Assembly (NCBI GenBank): GCA_022747635.1
Contig: JAKTNV010000005.1
Coordinates: forward strand, 82,686,809-82,750,808
Origin: Hetaerina americana
Taxonomy: Eukaryota > Arthropoda > Insecta > Odonata > Calopterygidae
Direction of reading: 5' to 3'
DNA length: 64,000 nucleotides
Shown here: piece after piece, positions 8,341 to 23,710 of the stretch
How positions within the stretch are numbered: position 1 is the stretch's first letter
Layout: each line of letters begins with the position of its first letter
Notes under the pieces: model-generated
Told to the model about the DNA's origin: nothing
What the model saw: the letters and a program-made list of their open reading frames with translations, nothing else
Database searches by the model: none
Made by a program: the position numbers and the translations under genes

Positions 8341-10430
8341 ACATCTGATTCTGCCACGGTATATGAGGAAGTCCATTGTGCGTCGCGGGCTCAAGAGATT
8401 TTGTTCTTTTGTAAGCCTATTTGAATTCAGAATAGAGCCTTAATGGGTATTTAAGGGAAAAAATACTCAGGAAGCAGTGAGTGAGGGTTAAAAAAAGAAA
8501 AATGTCTCACACTCACACTTTTTACGGAAAATATCAAGGCAATATCACTATTCTAACCGCAAAGTTTCTATTCACCTCTATTGTCCTCTAGTGAGAACAA
8601 TAGACTTTGAAATGTTAAATTTTTACTATAGCATGCCAACGCATTAATTTCTCACCTACAGACAGATAACGAATGCGAAAGAGCAGTCTCACAAAAATAG
8701 TTGGACACCCAATTGGGATTCGTAAGGCACGTTTGTCTTTGATTTACCGGAGCTGCACAGTTTTCCGAAAACTGCAATGAATATCTACCGTTAACCGATA
8801 TCACTAGCGTTTGAAAGCAATATGTATTCAGCTCTTATTTCATTACGATTTTATCGATCCCATTTTTGCACAATGGTCACGATCATCGCGATTGAAATAC
8901 GCTATCCTGCTTATACAGATAAAATTTTCAACTCAACTTTAGGTGTCAAAAATGCATAACTTTCCATATTTTATCTGCTACATTGATGAATAGCTACGAA
9001 TGCTTATTTCCGATAATTCTTCATCAGAGAACCCTTAAGTCATTGCTTTATTCGTTCGTATAAGAGAGCCTGTATCTGCGTGCCTTCTTATCGTGCCGTG
9101 TTATCTTAACTTATCCATTCATCAGGTCATCACTTCAAGACCGTAACCTATAAACGTTTCCCCTTTTTTTTCATTTCCCGCCGAGGACCCTAAGTACCCC
9201 ATCATCTGACCCTCCCTACTTCTCTCACGTCCCTTCCCCTCCTCGTTATTGCTCCATGTTCTTAGAATAAGAGTCCTGAATTCCATTTCCTCAGCCGGCC
9301 TGCTAAAATTCTCGCTCTCAATGATCGCCAATGAATCTTTAATGTCTGACCCCGTGCTATGACTTAACGCTTCAAGAGTTGAAAGGAAAAATATTTTCGT
9401 CATCTTCTTACGGATGGGAATATCTCGTTCGGTAAAAATGCTACCTAGTAAATAACTGCACTTTTGTATATGCTTATCAAAGTTTTTTCTCATTTCCATA
9501 GCAAATGTTTCATCAAACCACGTTGACATGTTTCTTTTTTTATGTTTCAAATTTTTACGTCATTTTTAAGAATCTGGTAGTTTTGCGTAAATTTTACTCA
9601 AAGTATTCCACGCGTAGCACTGATAGGAATAAAATAGTGTGACAAAACGAGACGGCCAGCTTAAATTTCAGAGTTTCCTGTAAACTTGGGGTAAACGGTT
9701 TGAAACACTCTTTCGAGCCATGGAGAATGTTAATCATACTGCCCAGCATATCTTAGTTTAACTTTTTGTCTGGTATTCAATTCGCAAAGAGTTTTTCGTG
9801 GAGGAAATGGCAGTTGTGAAAAATCATCGAGAGTAAATTTTGTTGCCACAGTCCCACTTCCAATTTTTCCATTATACGATGATGATCAAGCTGTTAAGTA
9901 TCTCCAAAGCAGAATACTAATTGTTTTTTAGTTCTTCAGTTTAAGGATCTCTTTTGGTTTTTGAACAGTCAGTTACTGATTGACGTTCATGCGCAAATAC
10001 AGTCCGTTTGTTTGGACATAAAGGCCATGCTTTTATACCTTACCTTTAGACGTGAGCGTCTTATAGACTCGCGTCATGGAAGATGTAATATGTGAATCTG
10101 ATATATGGTTTTAACGATTTCAATTACCATCGAAATTCAGTCATTAGAAGACCAATTTGACTACCTAGTCACCGGCGGTAATTTCGGCGTTCGTAACTTA
10201 AACCTGATGTCTTTATATCCTGGTGAAACAAGTCATTCGGTGCCTGTTCCATTCCGAAACTGTATGGTTACAACCGAATGCTTATGGGCATCAATGAGTG
10301 CCAAGCTGATACTCTTCTTCACTCAATGCTAGAGGTAAATTCAGCATTATTAAAGTGATTTTGTGAAAACGTCGCGTAAACACATAGCATGTGGCACACT
10401 ATGGAAAAAGTGGGTGATCGGAGATGCACT
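8341..10430. other. AT-rich intergenic sequence with one unrecognised ORF
   Basis: The longest ORF is a 142-codon minus-strand frame at 9122-9550, Lys/Glu-rich with no signal peptide, membrane segment or family motif I can name. At this AT content an ORF of that length can occur by chance. Nothing else stands out. Confidence 0.4.
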
Positions 10431-10900
10431 TCCTTTCCCAATTCCCTCGTCCCCTTCTTCGGCCGGGAGAGCACTATCCGAGCGTAAGGAGCCCCCAGTG
10501 CGCCGTAGTTGGACAGCGCTCGCGCTCATGTCTGTAGCAGCGTGGGATTGATGGATGGGTCTTGGGTCTTCTGTGGGCCATCACGCTCATCCTTGTAGAC
10601 ATTTCCGGCGACAAGAGCTCTTGATGGCTCGTCGACAGCGGTGCTGATGTAGATATGTCCCATGTCAAAGGTGCTGATAATCGATCCAACGCTTCGATTG
10701 ACGAATTGACATCGGCAGAGCTGTTCCCAGAATACATGCATCGATATGACAACGTGGGACACTAAGACACGAACAGGAGAGAGGGTAAACTCTGTTCTAC
10801 GACCGCATGGAGGTCTCTTTGTTCTGAATGAAAAGAAAGCCACCGGGTGTCGCTCCATTGACCTTCTCGCAGTCATTATCCGATTTTGCTTTAGGTCTCG
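10431..10900. other. Segment of near-50% GC, origin unknown
   Basis: Base composition here is balanced, unlike the AT-rich flanks and unlike the C/T-biased blocks. A 116-codon minus-strand frame (10526-10876) and an overlapping 92-codon frame (10474-10752) cover it. Neither shows a domain I recognise. It could be a decayed exon or transposon fragment. Confidence 0.35.
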
Positions 10901-13900
10901 GATGAGCGAAGAACTCGCTCAAGTAATTTCTTTTTTCTTCCACATTTGACGGGATCGTCTCTATTTATTAATTTTTACTGTTAAGCATTAATTAACTCAT
11001 TCTCTTGTTAGCACTTTTCATTATTTGTGTTGAATTTATATCTTACCATGAAATCAAGTCACTTGCTTCCACTTTCTATTCTAATTTTAAAAGCATGCTT
11101 GGCGAGGTAGTGGGACTGTTCCGAATTTTTGCCAATTCATGCATACATTCTGAAAATAAGCATATATTTCTTATGAACTCTAATATGAAACTTGGAATAA
11201 GCCAGATGTTCTTGAAATGATAGTGAATGCTATGAAAAAGAACTTGGATTCTTCCCTTTTATGATTATCAAAACTCCTCCCTTCTCTTTTATGATTATTC
11301 AAATTTGGTTTTTCATTGTGCTGGGCAATACAAGTTATGGTTGGACAATAAAACTTTATGACTGAAGAGGGATGCCGCTAAGAATATTAAATTAAAACAT
11401 CTCCATAAATCATACGGTTTGTTGTTACAGCATTTAGATGCATTACCAAGTGAGATCAAAAAACAATATTAGTGCGATTTAATAGATAAGTGGCATTTCC
11501 CAATTAGTATCGCCCAGTTTTCCAAGTATAAGGATTTTATGGAATAACTTCAACGCAGAGATAATAAGGTAAGAGGAGAAGAAAAGGAACAATACGAATG
11601 ATTCTCCTTGATTTTTTCCACGCATTCGCTTTGCAAATTTCCTGAGTTTTGTTATTTATAGAGATATTTTTGGCATCGTAATAGAGCATGTCTCCCTAAA
11701 AGAACAAATACTATAGTCAGCATTCATGTTAATTCATGCTCGTCAATTTTAAGTTTTTTTAGGATTATCCTTGACTCTACATTCGCATCGTTTGAATTAA
11801 ATATGACGATACGTGTTTCTTTCAAAGATACATGTTCCATTACAACCAAACTAACTGTAGGTATAAAAAATAGGAAATGATTTAATATAGCTGCAGTATT
11901 GCAATAAATGTCATTTGAAATATATTCAACTAAGTCAAATTTTACAAAGTTTCAATGAGCGAAACGTTACCAATGAGTTAGTTCCAGTGGGTTGTATTAA
12001 GAACTGTTTTCCCGATCACATATATGAAATTTTCTAAATTTCTTTTGGCCTCTTAAAATCAAATTATAAATTTTATTTCATTTGGTGGCAGGGTGTTAAT
12101 TTAATAAAACTGCTTTTAAAGGAAAGGAGTCGAGTTAAAAAATATTTTAATTTCATCAATATATACGTATACAAAGGCCAATTTAATTTTGGTTAAATTC
12201 ACTTGAATGCAAGAGGTTCTTGTAATACCTTCATGGCCAAATATTCCTATAGGCAAAATTTTAATCATCGTGCAATAATTTCCATAGCGATACATTGAAT
12301 GCGTTATTTCAGTAGTATGAAAATAGAAAAATTAAATATGTCTTCAATAATTTAAAATAACCTTATGAAGTCTACTGACAACTCGTTGGAAATATAGTAT
12401 CAAAATCTTCAAATAAATATCTCTTTCAGTATTTTGGCGAAAATTAATGCATGAATATTTGACTTAATTCTCTTGAGTAGCCTCGCTGAGCTACTAATAA
12501 ATGGCATTTGATTTCCCAGGTGGAATGCGTAAGGATTTAAAGTGAAAATATTCTTTCTTTCAACTCTGAAGCAAGACTTTTCTCCTAATATTATAGAGAC
12601 ATATAAGCAGTTTTTACGAAATGCAAGGCAAGAAAATTTATTTAATAGGGAATTGAAAATTCGCCTTTCATTCTCCATGATTGGTAGAAATTCCGCTTAG
12701 CTGAAATCAACTTAAAAATTAATATGCTCTTGTTAAAATGAAATTAATGATAATCGTTTTATAAATGTTCACTGCGATTAGCACGAATTTAAAAACATTT
12801 CTAATAATTAATAGAATAATAAAACAAAAAAAATCATTCTCAAAATTCTTCGGAGCATGATAAACGAAAATGTATTCTCATATTTTTTATTTAATTTTAC
12901 AGATGCATTATAAAATATTTCTTCAAAAGGTATCAAATTCTAGACGGTCATTTTTGATTAAACAGTCATTTAATCACTTAAATATACCTAATATTCACAA
13001 ACTTACCTTACGAATATTTCTTCTTCCTCACGAGATTACTTAATACTCACACTAAGGATTAGGTTCACCACCAAGACGCTGAAAAACTAGAATTATAGCC
13101 CGCAACGAATTCCTGTGTCGTACACTATATGGTATACATAGAAAAGGAGATATGAACATAATGAATGTATATACTTATACTTTACAAAAATATAACAAAT
13201 TTCGGACAATTGACGTTTACTTTTCCTGGATGATTCATTGGAGACATTTTAATATGCAACCGTGTTGTTAAATTAAGTATTACAGTTTGTAGATATCGAG
13301 TGTCATAAGTTAATATATTCTCTCAGAATCATATCAAAGACTAAGCTATTCAGCATGAGAACAGCAAAAATTGAGTTATATCGATCCTAGTGTATCGACC
13401 TTCAGAAAGCGAAATAGCCTTTGGAAAGCACTCTAGAGCTCCTTCTGTGGTAAATCGCCTTCAAAGAGGCCACTCTTTGAGTCAAACGCAATAATTTTTC
13501 GTAAAGGAGGTGTGACAATTTTCCTTTCCAACGGGATTTGAGCTGCGTGGGTTTTTGAGGTCGGATAGGGCGGAAAGGGAAGGTTCAATTCTTGCGGCGG
13601 GGAAGCTAAAGTACTGTTCCACCTAGACGAAATAAATCTTCATCAAGCTGCGGATAATGCTTTACGATTTTCTTTCGGGATTGCCTGTTCCGCCAGGAGT
13701 ATGCTTCAGCGTCCTAAACCATCATTCGGCTAATTCCTTCGATAAATCCATCAAGGAGAGAGATGCTCTTCTAGTTAGGCTGGTTGAGGGGGAGGAGTCG
13801 TGAACTGTAGCTGTGGGGCAGAGGTGTTCCTGGTTCCGGTGAGGTTCTTTGGGGAACCCGAACACGTGCGCCCACTAGAAGGGATCTCCAGAATGGTGGA

Positions 13901-14471
13901 AAGAAGGAGAGAGAGAGAGAGAAGTTTCTCCTCCGCAAACATCACGTCTTCATTTCCGGCCTTAACTTCATTCCTTCAACTTAGAGAAGAGTGCAGGCAT
14001 CGCTGGAAGGATTGAAATGGCCACTAACTCAATTACTGTTCAAAAAATCCAACAATGACAGTATAAGTCATTTACGATTTCTTTTTCATCCATCGATTTC
14101 GACCTCAATGCGTAATTTACAAGTAAATTGCGAGATTTTATAAATAAATATAGCTCAAAATTCAGCATAGTTGAGTTTGAGTGAATCAACAGCGGTTAAT
14201 TTGGTAATCTGACGACTATTTTTTTATTACTCTGATGGAGATTATCGTTGGATTAATGATCGAGGACGAAATTCCTTTCTTTGTTTTCCTACTTCGTGTC
14301 ATATCGATTCAAACGTGTATTTCAAGATCGGTTTTTACGACAGACACACACAATGAACATGTTTTATGATTTATTTGATCTTTTACAGCGACTCCATTGC
14401 AGTTTCAATACGGCACCTGTGATTTTGGTAGAGATTTACTTTGGAAATGAAAACTTTGTGATTGCGAAATT
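10901..14471. other. AT-rich intergenic sequence
   Basis: No gene or mobile element is recognised. A more GC-rich patch lies around 13.5-13.95 kb with a short GA tract near 13,910-13,921. Remaining sequence is ordinary AT-rich DNA. Confidence 0.5.
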
Positions 14472-14580
14472 TTATTTCGTTACGACCCGGGTTTCGACGT
14501 TCAACGTCATTCTCAGGAATTGATCCAACAATCACCTGAAGATGACGCTGAACGTAGAAACTCTGGCTGTATCGAAATAA
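14472..14580. repeat. Short foldback element (46-bp arms)
   Basis: Positions 14472-14517 and 14535-14580 are inverted repeats matching at 37 of 46 positions, with a 17-base loop. The arm holds GTTTCGACGTTCAACGTCAT, a motif type (GTTTC.ACGT...CATCTTC) also seen at about 38,630-38,660. It is a non-autonomous palindromic repeat with no coding capacity. Confidence 0.8.
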
Positions 14581-17505
14581 TTTTTTCGTGGCGTCACGTA
14601 GTTAGTATTTTTTCATTTCCAATATGAGTCGATTCAATAACTTTACGCCTGAAACCATCAATTTTAGGGATTCAAGATTTAGAAAATTTTGGGCCCGTAA
14701 CGCAGCATAATTTAATTATTTTATGAACCTGAGACCAGAAAGTAAAATAGTTCTAAAATGAAATTTTTAAAATAGCATTTAAGACAGAAATTCCCAAGTT
14801 TGAATCCCAAAGTGATTCCTCTACTGAGCAGCTATGTGGATGATATGGTAAAAAATAAGAATGTTTCAAGCCAAAATAAATATTAGTGATGTCACTCAAA
14901 CTGAAATATAATAATTGTAATGCATAGTAAATTAATTTTATAAGATATTAATTAGTAAAGTATACGTATTGTATTAGGTTGCATAATATCAGTCATAAAG
15001 CTAAAAATTCATTGAAATAAATGCAGATTTTATCATCATTCCATTTTCTTTATCTGTAACAAGTAACATTTAACTCTCCCGCAAATTAAGAATCCCATTG
15101 AGTGACTGCAAGCTTCGTAAAGTGGCCACAAAAAGAAAACCCTTCTTTCACCAACCCTGAACAACTCGTAACATACTTCCTATGCTTTATCCTGGAAAAA
15201 ATTACTCTTGGCTGCGGGACAGAGAGAAATTTCTCGTAAGGAACTGAAAGCAGTGTGCCTATGATTAACGGGAGTCGTTTCTCATTTTTATTTACCTTAA
15301 TCCAAAAGAAGATGTGGGCGAATAAAAATTTTAACATTCCATCTGAGTATTCTCTGAAGGTACATTTTTTCCTAGTTATTATGAAAAAAAGAGTCACATT
15401 GTGAGCACCACAAAATGAGTACAGTAGGCTCGTTATAAATATGCCTTAGACCCTTCTTTCCGCGCATACAAGCTATGTGAATCATCTTCATGAAATGATG
15501 CTGCATTAAAAACAAATTTCCACCGAAGAGCAACAAATAAACGGGGAATAAATCAAGTTATGAGTATCTACCTGTATGGCCTGGGAACAAAGGAAGTTCC
15601 TGGAAGGAATTCGAGAATGTAAAAAATTGGCTATAAAGGGAATGGAGAGACGTTAATGGATATAAGCTCTGATCGAGGAGGTTTAAAAGTATAATTTAAT
15701 GCTGAAGTTGGGGGAGAGAGAGAGGAGGTTTTGAATTGATTGCGATCAAGGTAGGTAAATAATTTCGGAGAGTGGAAGGAAAAATACGAAGTATTGAAGA
15801 ATAAATTGGTATAAGACAAAGAATAGCTTTTATGTCTTGGCTTGCACAAGGGCGTTGTTATAATATGTATAAAAGCAAAACTGATCCCAAATAGTCTAAA
15901 ATAGTAATAAGAGTAGCGATGGATGGAAGCGTATATTTACTGAATATAAAGAGTAACTACTTCGTAATTCGTTGTGTGCTGAAGAGCCATTGAGGGAAAA
16001 TCTCTCTCCCCAGATATTTTGACATCATGTGTTTGGCCGAGAATAGAAGATCGCTGAACAGCAAAGTACTTACTATCCCAGCGACGTAAAAGTTTTATCA
16101 GTATTATGGAGACTATCATCTTTTATCGCATTTATCTCATCTCGAAGTTTTTAGTATCACATTTATTCTCGACTCAATAATCGGTTCTTCAACGAAAACC
16201 ATGATTGGAATAGTTATCTTAGGCCCTTGTAAATTGAATTATTAAATTTCAACACTTCATTTTTAAGTATAACTAAGTAAGATCGCCATTCTATTTGCGT
16301 GTGCATCATTTTATCAATGTTTTTAAAGTTGTTGTTCAAACCTATTGGTATTAAGTCCTTATAGACTAGATTAGAATTCTAGTATATCTATGTGCTAACA
16401 GTATTCAAGAAGCCATAATTAACCGAAATAAACAGGTACCGAAATGGTATAAAATTTGTGATGCCTCGTATCCTATGTTTCAGCTGATAATTTAAATATC
16501 CAACAATTTGTATGATTCAATTGGAGCACGATATTTTTAATGTATGCTATCAATGCCATCAAGAGGGGCTATTAATAGTTGCTAAAATCCCCATTTCACA
16601 TTATTAATTGCATTAGTTTTAGTACCAATAATTTCTCTCGATGGTAATCATATGACCTAATTTCAAAAGATGTATCGAAAGGAAACCGTCAGCTGTAAAA
16701 TATATATGATTGAAATGTGTGTTCATTAGGTGCTACCGTGGCATAAAGTATGTAAATTTATGCACGTGGTAATTTGTTTGGCTTATATTCCTCAACATCT
16801 TTTTGCATGAAATTTGCATAATCGCAATCAAATTTAAGTAATTTTTTCCTCGACGCTTGCGAAAATCAATAATTTTCGCTCGTAATGCTCATGAGCTTAA
16901 AATTCCCGGTCATAAAAATGGTCCACTCTCCCATGCCTTTTTTGCTTCGCCTCGAATTGAGGTGTCCTGTAAGTAGACCGAGTCCGACTCTCTTCTCGGG
17001 AAAGAGTAAAGGGAGGCAAAGTTATGTCTGTCAGTCCTGCAGTCGCTCTATGTTTATTTGTAATATGTTTACATGGCTTCAGATGTCTATAAATTTGAAT
17101 TCGAAATACTTTTAGAGCAACATTTCCTTTTAGCACTTACACTACTGCCAATGAGTATGTATATTCCTGGCACACAATGCAAAAATGTTTTTTCAGAAAT
17201 TTATTTCTCTGGTCGTAGTACTCATAAACATCCGGGTGACTGAAAATCTGTGTATTTTCTACATTTATAAACGAAGTGTTAAGTCACCAGGATTCGTCAG
17301 GCCGGTTCAAATCTTGCTCCTGGAAATGAGAAAAGTAGCAAAATAATAATAAAGAGCAAAGTAGCCAGGAATACGGTACTTGGAGTATAATATTGTGTGC
17401 TCCGATCCAAAGTTGAAAGATGAAGACGATTGCAAAGTCTCTGTAGACAACTCAGTGTAAAATTAGTCGGGGTTGGAAAAAAACAGGTGAGGAGGTTGCA
17501 AACTA
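14581..17505. other. AT-rich intergenic sequence left of mariner
   Basis: No recognisable gene or repeat. A B-box-like GGTTCAAATC occurs near 17,305 without a supporting tRNA fold. Confidence 0.5.
17504..17505. repeat. TA target-site duplication, left
   Basis: TA directly precedes the left terminal inverted repeat, and TA directly follows the right one (18840-18841), as expected for mariner insertion. Confidence 0.85.
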
Positions 17506-17532
17506 CTACCTTGATCAAAAATTTCCCGGAAT
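17506..17532. repeat. Mariner terminal inverted repeat, left
   Basis: 27 bp beginning CTACCTTGATC. It differs from its partner only at position 17 (T here, G in the partner). It is the transposase binding site at the 3' side of the gene. Confidence 0.95.
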
Positions 17533-17558
17533 TTATTCAGAAAATTAAAAATACAAGT

Positions 17559-18633
17559 TTATTCATCTAAATCTATATTGTCCCCTTCAAAGTAATCCCC
17601 ATCGACTGCAACACACTTATGCCAGCGCTTGATCCAATCCTCGAAACATTTTTTATATTCGGTTTTCGGTATGTCCATCAGTGCTTCCTGCGATTTTTCC
17701 ATTACTTCCTCTCGGCTGCTAAAACGCGTTCCCCGTAATGGTTTTTTAACTCGATTGAACAGAAAGAAGTCACAGGGAGCCAAATCAGGTGAATTCGGTG
17801 GCTGTTGGATGGTATTTGTTGCATTTTTCGTCAAAAAATTACGAATAATGATAGCACTGTGCGACGGTGCGTTATCATGGTGCAAAATCCACGAGTTTTC
17901 TGCCCACATTTCTGGTCTCTTTCGGCGAATTGCTTCACGCAAACGTCTCATAACGCCCAAATAATACTCTTTGTTTACTGTCTGGCCTTCTGGCAAAAAT
18001 TCATGATGCACTACACCGTTGTAATCCATGAAAACCGTCAGCATTGCCTTCTTTTTTGACTGAAAACGACGTGGTTTTTTTGGTCTCGGCTCATTTGGTG
18101 AACGCCATTCACTTGCCTGATGTCTGGATTGCGTGTCGTACTCATAAACCCACGTCTCGTCTCCAGTAATGATCCTTTTGATGAATGTGGGATCGGATTC
18201 AGCCTCGCAAATCATGTCTTTTGCGACGTCAACACGGTCTCTTTTTTTGCATGAAATTGAGGTCTTTTGGCACCAACTTTGGCACTACACGACGGAAACC
18301 CAAATCATTAACCACAATGTCTTGGGCGGATCCATAGGCAATGTTCAAGTCCTCCGCTATTTCTCTGATGGTTAATTTGCGGTTATTGACCAACATTTCT
18401 TTTACTTTATCAATTTTTTCACCGACTTTCGATGTCGATGGTCTGCCACTGCGTTCATCATCTTCGATTGACTCACGACCACTTCTGAACCGCTCGTGCC
18501 ACTGGTAAACGACCGTTTTTTTTAGAGAATCGTTGCCGAAACACTTTTCCAACATTTCCAACGTCCGTGCGCCACTAAATCCGTTTTTTACGCAAAATTT
18601 AATACAAGTTCGTTGTTGCAAATTTAAATCCAT
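17559..18633 (-). pseudogene. Mariner transposase with a single frameshift
   Basis: Cut-and-paste transposase. The start is taken at 18633 (MDLNLQQ) because family homology begins there; the open frame upstream is unrelated. The N-terminal part holds two helix-turn-helix regions (about residues 5-50 and 87-107) joined by a GRPS linker at 64-67, then LVPKDL in place of the usual WVPHEL-type motif. The frame then shifts in seven consecutive T on the plus strand (18242-18248), which is one base too many. The second frame, numbered from its own Met at 18215, carries the catalytic triad: D19 in GDETW, D114 in HHDNAPSH and D149 in SPDLAPCD, with exactly 34 residues between the last two. The total, allowing for the shift, is near 357 residues, close to the family norm. 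There are no other stops. Confidence 0.93.
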
Positions 18634-18812
18634 TTCTGCAATTGTAAAAAATCGCCAACACACACAGAGATAGATGTACTCTTGGCTACGTAACTTTTGC
18701 AAATGTCAAGTTATGACACTAAGATTTAAAGGGAATATCAACAACAGATGTACCAATTTAACAAAAAAAAACAGAACTCAAATCGGAACGATGGGAGCGC
18801 CACACGGTGGTT

Positions 18813-18839
18813 ATTCCGGGAACTTTTTGATCAAGGTAG
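18813..18839. repeat. Mariner terminal inverted repeat, right
   Basis: Reverse complement of the left repeat with one mismatch. It ends GATCAAGGTAG and is followed by the TA duplication at 18840-18841. It lies upstream of the transposase gene and so probably overlaps its promoter. Confidence 0.95.
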
Positions 18840-18841
18840 TA

Positions 18842-20116
18842 TACTGGGAAGACCATATAATTGAAATGCTAAAGTTGGAGAACATATTCAATCAAGAGTG
18901 CATAACTCCGTGAAAAAACATTCTAAAAATACCCAATTATTTTTTAATATAAATCATGGTTTCACAGTCACATATGTTTGTGCGGTCACGTGCAGAACAC
19001 GACTGATTTTGTTGAATACTCCTGTAATAAGGAGAAATTATTTTGTATATAACAATGCTTAACTATGCAACAAAAAACAGAAATTATAAACTCGGTATCA
19101 GTTTGAAATTATACGATGTAATCTTGATCGTGATTCCATAGTGGTTTACGAGCAGTCCATCTGCTTCCACTCTCCGTTGTTCCTCCATGTAATATCCCAA
19201 AAACCAATAGTACGTTATTCAATCCCATTTAACGATGAGGCTACCGTAATCCATTTAACTCACATGACTATCTATCCTTCTCTCGGCGTTTGCAGAGGCA
19301 TATATACCACTTACCTGTCCAGCAATGCGATGACTATATTGCTGATGAAACCGATCGCGTTTAATGTCAATATTTAGCAGGAAAAATCCATTTTTTAACA
19401 AAATTTCTCATTCATTTTTTATAAAGGATAGTATTACAGAATGTGAAGACAATTATAAAAAATAAAATGTTGTTTAATATCTGTTGAAGAATAAAGAGGC
19501 TGCACAGGATTCGATAATGTTGAAAACTATGGATTATGGAATGAATAATTAGTGTAATGCGAACAGAGTAAACCCTGGGAAGAAGGCCAAAATGAAATGA
19601 AGTAGATTTTACTGTAACTATTTTTTTCTTGTAACATATTTATGTGAATCCTGACTCATCAGGCTTCAAGGTATTCCCCTAATTGCTGATTTTCCAAATC
19701 TTAATACTCCTGGCCTATGAAACGCTGCTTTCAACATGAATGAACGTTTTCACTGTCAGCTTCATCGCTTGCCTCCGCATGATATACCTTTCTTCATCAA
19801 CACCGACTTAGATTGATCAATCAAAGCTACATTTCTTCCATATCCTGCAATTCTGCTAAAGCGGCAGTTGAAAGATTTTACTTACTTTGATACCTTCCTT
19901 TGAAATAGTGATATCTTTTCTGCTTTCTTTTCTTTCCCGGTTAATACTAATGTATGGACCAAAAACTGGTATAAATATGGCACGGTGATTCGTTTAAGTT
20001 TAGTCGGTGCGTTACAACGAAAATTTAGTTTGCATACTATCATAGTTTTTTCAAGCATAATGCATATCATAAATATATCTATTATGTATTCAGTATATAT
20101 ATCTATTATGTATTAA

Positions 20117-20117
<1 letters not shown>
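18842..20117. other. AT-rich intergenic sequence
   Basis: Nothing recognisable apart from a small direct repeat (ATCTATTATGTATT.AGTATA) around 20,078-20,120 just before the next (AT)n tract. Confidence 0.5.

Positions 20118-20166
<49 letters not shown>
20118..20166. repeat. (AT)n microsatellite
   Basis: Pure AT dinucleotides, about 24 units. Confidence 0.97.
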
Positions 20167-20170
<4 letters not shown>

Positions 20171-22075
20171 TCAAATTAATTATATTTCATTGTTAAGTTT
20201 GCATTTTACAGTGGTGAGACATCCAAATCTAAATGTAATCATTGGAAATATGTGAACCTAAGTGTACCTGAATAACATTTGTTATTAATGTCAAAATGAA
20301 ATATACCTAGAATATTTACCCTTTCTCATTAATAACGCACATTTGATGCATATTCAATGGATGCCTAATTTGAATAACATAGTGTGAATCACTCAGAAGT
20401 GAATAGCCTTTTCACTTCTGTTCCGAATTTTTTTCAAAATGTAAAATGGCGTTCTATCCGCACGCTTATTTAAAATGCATTGTAAACAAGAGCTCCAGCA
20501 AGGTAAATGAATTACTGATGGAAAATACGGAGGTGGTTCGCTTAGTGGACTACGGAGCTAAAATTGAACTGGAACCATAGATTTTATTTGTTACTCACTT
20601 TTGAAAATCAACTCTTTTACAAAAACAGGACCTTCTTTCTCCTTGTCATTCGTTCTTTAGATGACAGGAAGGAACACTCGCAAACATAGCTAGAACGTTT
20701 CATAGTCCTACCTTCTCCCCCGCTAGCTTCCCTCGAGGATGCGTATATTCTCTTTTAAGGTTTGAAGATTGAAGTAATTACTTAGTCGATAGGTAAAGTG
20801 TCGTTTTCGAACAAAAATTCAATATGCAAGGGTAACTCTTTTATAAAGCAATCTAAAACTTTGTACCTGATTTAAAGCTTACATCCCTCTCCGGCTGTCT
20901 TCGTCCTTCATGAATCCTAGTTTTTTTTATTTATTTACTCGTCAAGATACGTCCTCATGAAATTGAAAAAAATAAAAACAAGAAAGCTTAGGTGAGTAAT
21001 AATTAGTTATGAATGTAACTCACCGCTAAAAAAGTTGAATTGAAAACTCGAATTAAATATCGGATAGCTATTATATAAAACGCTTTAATGGCTACAATAT
21101 TTCTTCTACCTAGATTTTCGATTTGCCATTAATTTTGAGTTGTATTGTTGCTTATGTCCTGTCTTCGTTCAGATTGTATCCTGTTTAATGCCTGAATCTT
21201 CACGCATGCCTCTTCACGCAGAGGTTGAATAATAGAGGATATAGAAATAGAAATCTATGGAAAAGTATAAATTTTGTTTATCTCATAATGACGAACTTCC
21301 ACTGTATCTCGCCTAAATCTATTGAATATAATAAAGGATACTTAAGTTGCCCAATGAGAAATTTTCAGCAGCATATTAAGGGAAATAGAAAGTGATATTT
21401 TAAAACGTACCTCATTGTATTCAACTAATGTTCCTGTATATGTGTCTTGAGATGCAGTTTGGAGAGATGAAAGGGAGGGTTGAAATGTGTAAGTATATAA
21501 TTTTTAATTGAAAAAATTGAACGTATTTTCACATATCGTATGTCACTCTTTTAACCATTGCTTATTATAAATTTTCCATGGCGCACGCAAATGAAAATGC
21601 AATGCCCGAAAATTAGCTTTTATTTTTTAAATGCAATTTCATGGATTCACCTTTGAGTTGCTTTGTTAGATCCTAGCATCTAATTATATCACAAAGAGGT
21701 GGAACAGTTGTCGTAAAATTGTAAAATCGAAATAAATAAGTGGAATTTGAGTGTTTTCCTCAGTCAGTATGGTTTTTGCTTCACCAAGTGATCCCTCTTT
21801 CGCATTTATGTGATTTTGTTTGCTTTAACCTAAACATTTTGTATGGCTGTATTACGTTATATGCATCATTATGCATCACACATGCCATTTATTCCCGTGG
21901 GCTGAATCCCCGATAACATTAATAAGAACTAAATTAATACCATTTTTACTGTTGTACGAAATGTAAACAATCTAATTTTGTCTAAAATGAGGAATAAAAT
22001 TCCTTAATATTAATTTCATGCCAATTAAAATATTGAATGTGTTTCGCGAAAACTAATGAAATAGTATTAAATTTC
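20167..22075. other. AT-rich intergenic sequence
   Basis: No gene or repeat recognised up to the tetranucleotide array. Confidence 0.5.

Positions 22076-23710
<1,635 letters not shown>

Larger units (their letters stand above)
17506..18839 (-). mobile_element. Mariner (Tc1/mariner superfamily) DNA transposon
   Basis: A complete 1,334-bp element. The 27-bp terminal inverted repeats lie at 17506-17532 and 18813-18839; they begin CTACCTTGATCAAAAA and match at 26 of 27 positions. TA flanks both ends. One transposase gene on the minus strand fills the interior. The length, repeats, TA duplication and D,D34D catalytic spacing are all standard for mariner. The only visible coding lesion is a one-base frameshift, so the insertion is young or the lesion is an assembly error. 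Confidence 0.96.

Noticed and set aside
9122..9550. 142-codon minus-strand ORF as a gene
   Set aside because: No family motif or supporting context; length is within chance for AT-rich DNA of this size. Kept only as a note.
17300..17325. B-box-like GGTTCAAATC as a tRNA gene
   Set aside because: No A box at the right distance and no acceptor or anticodon stem.
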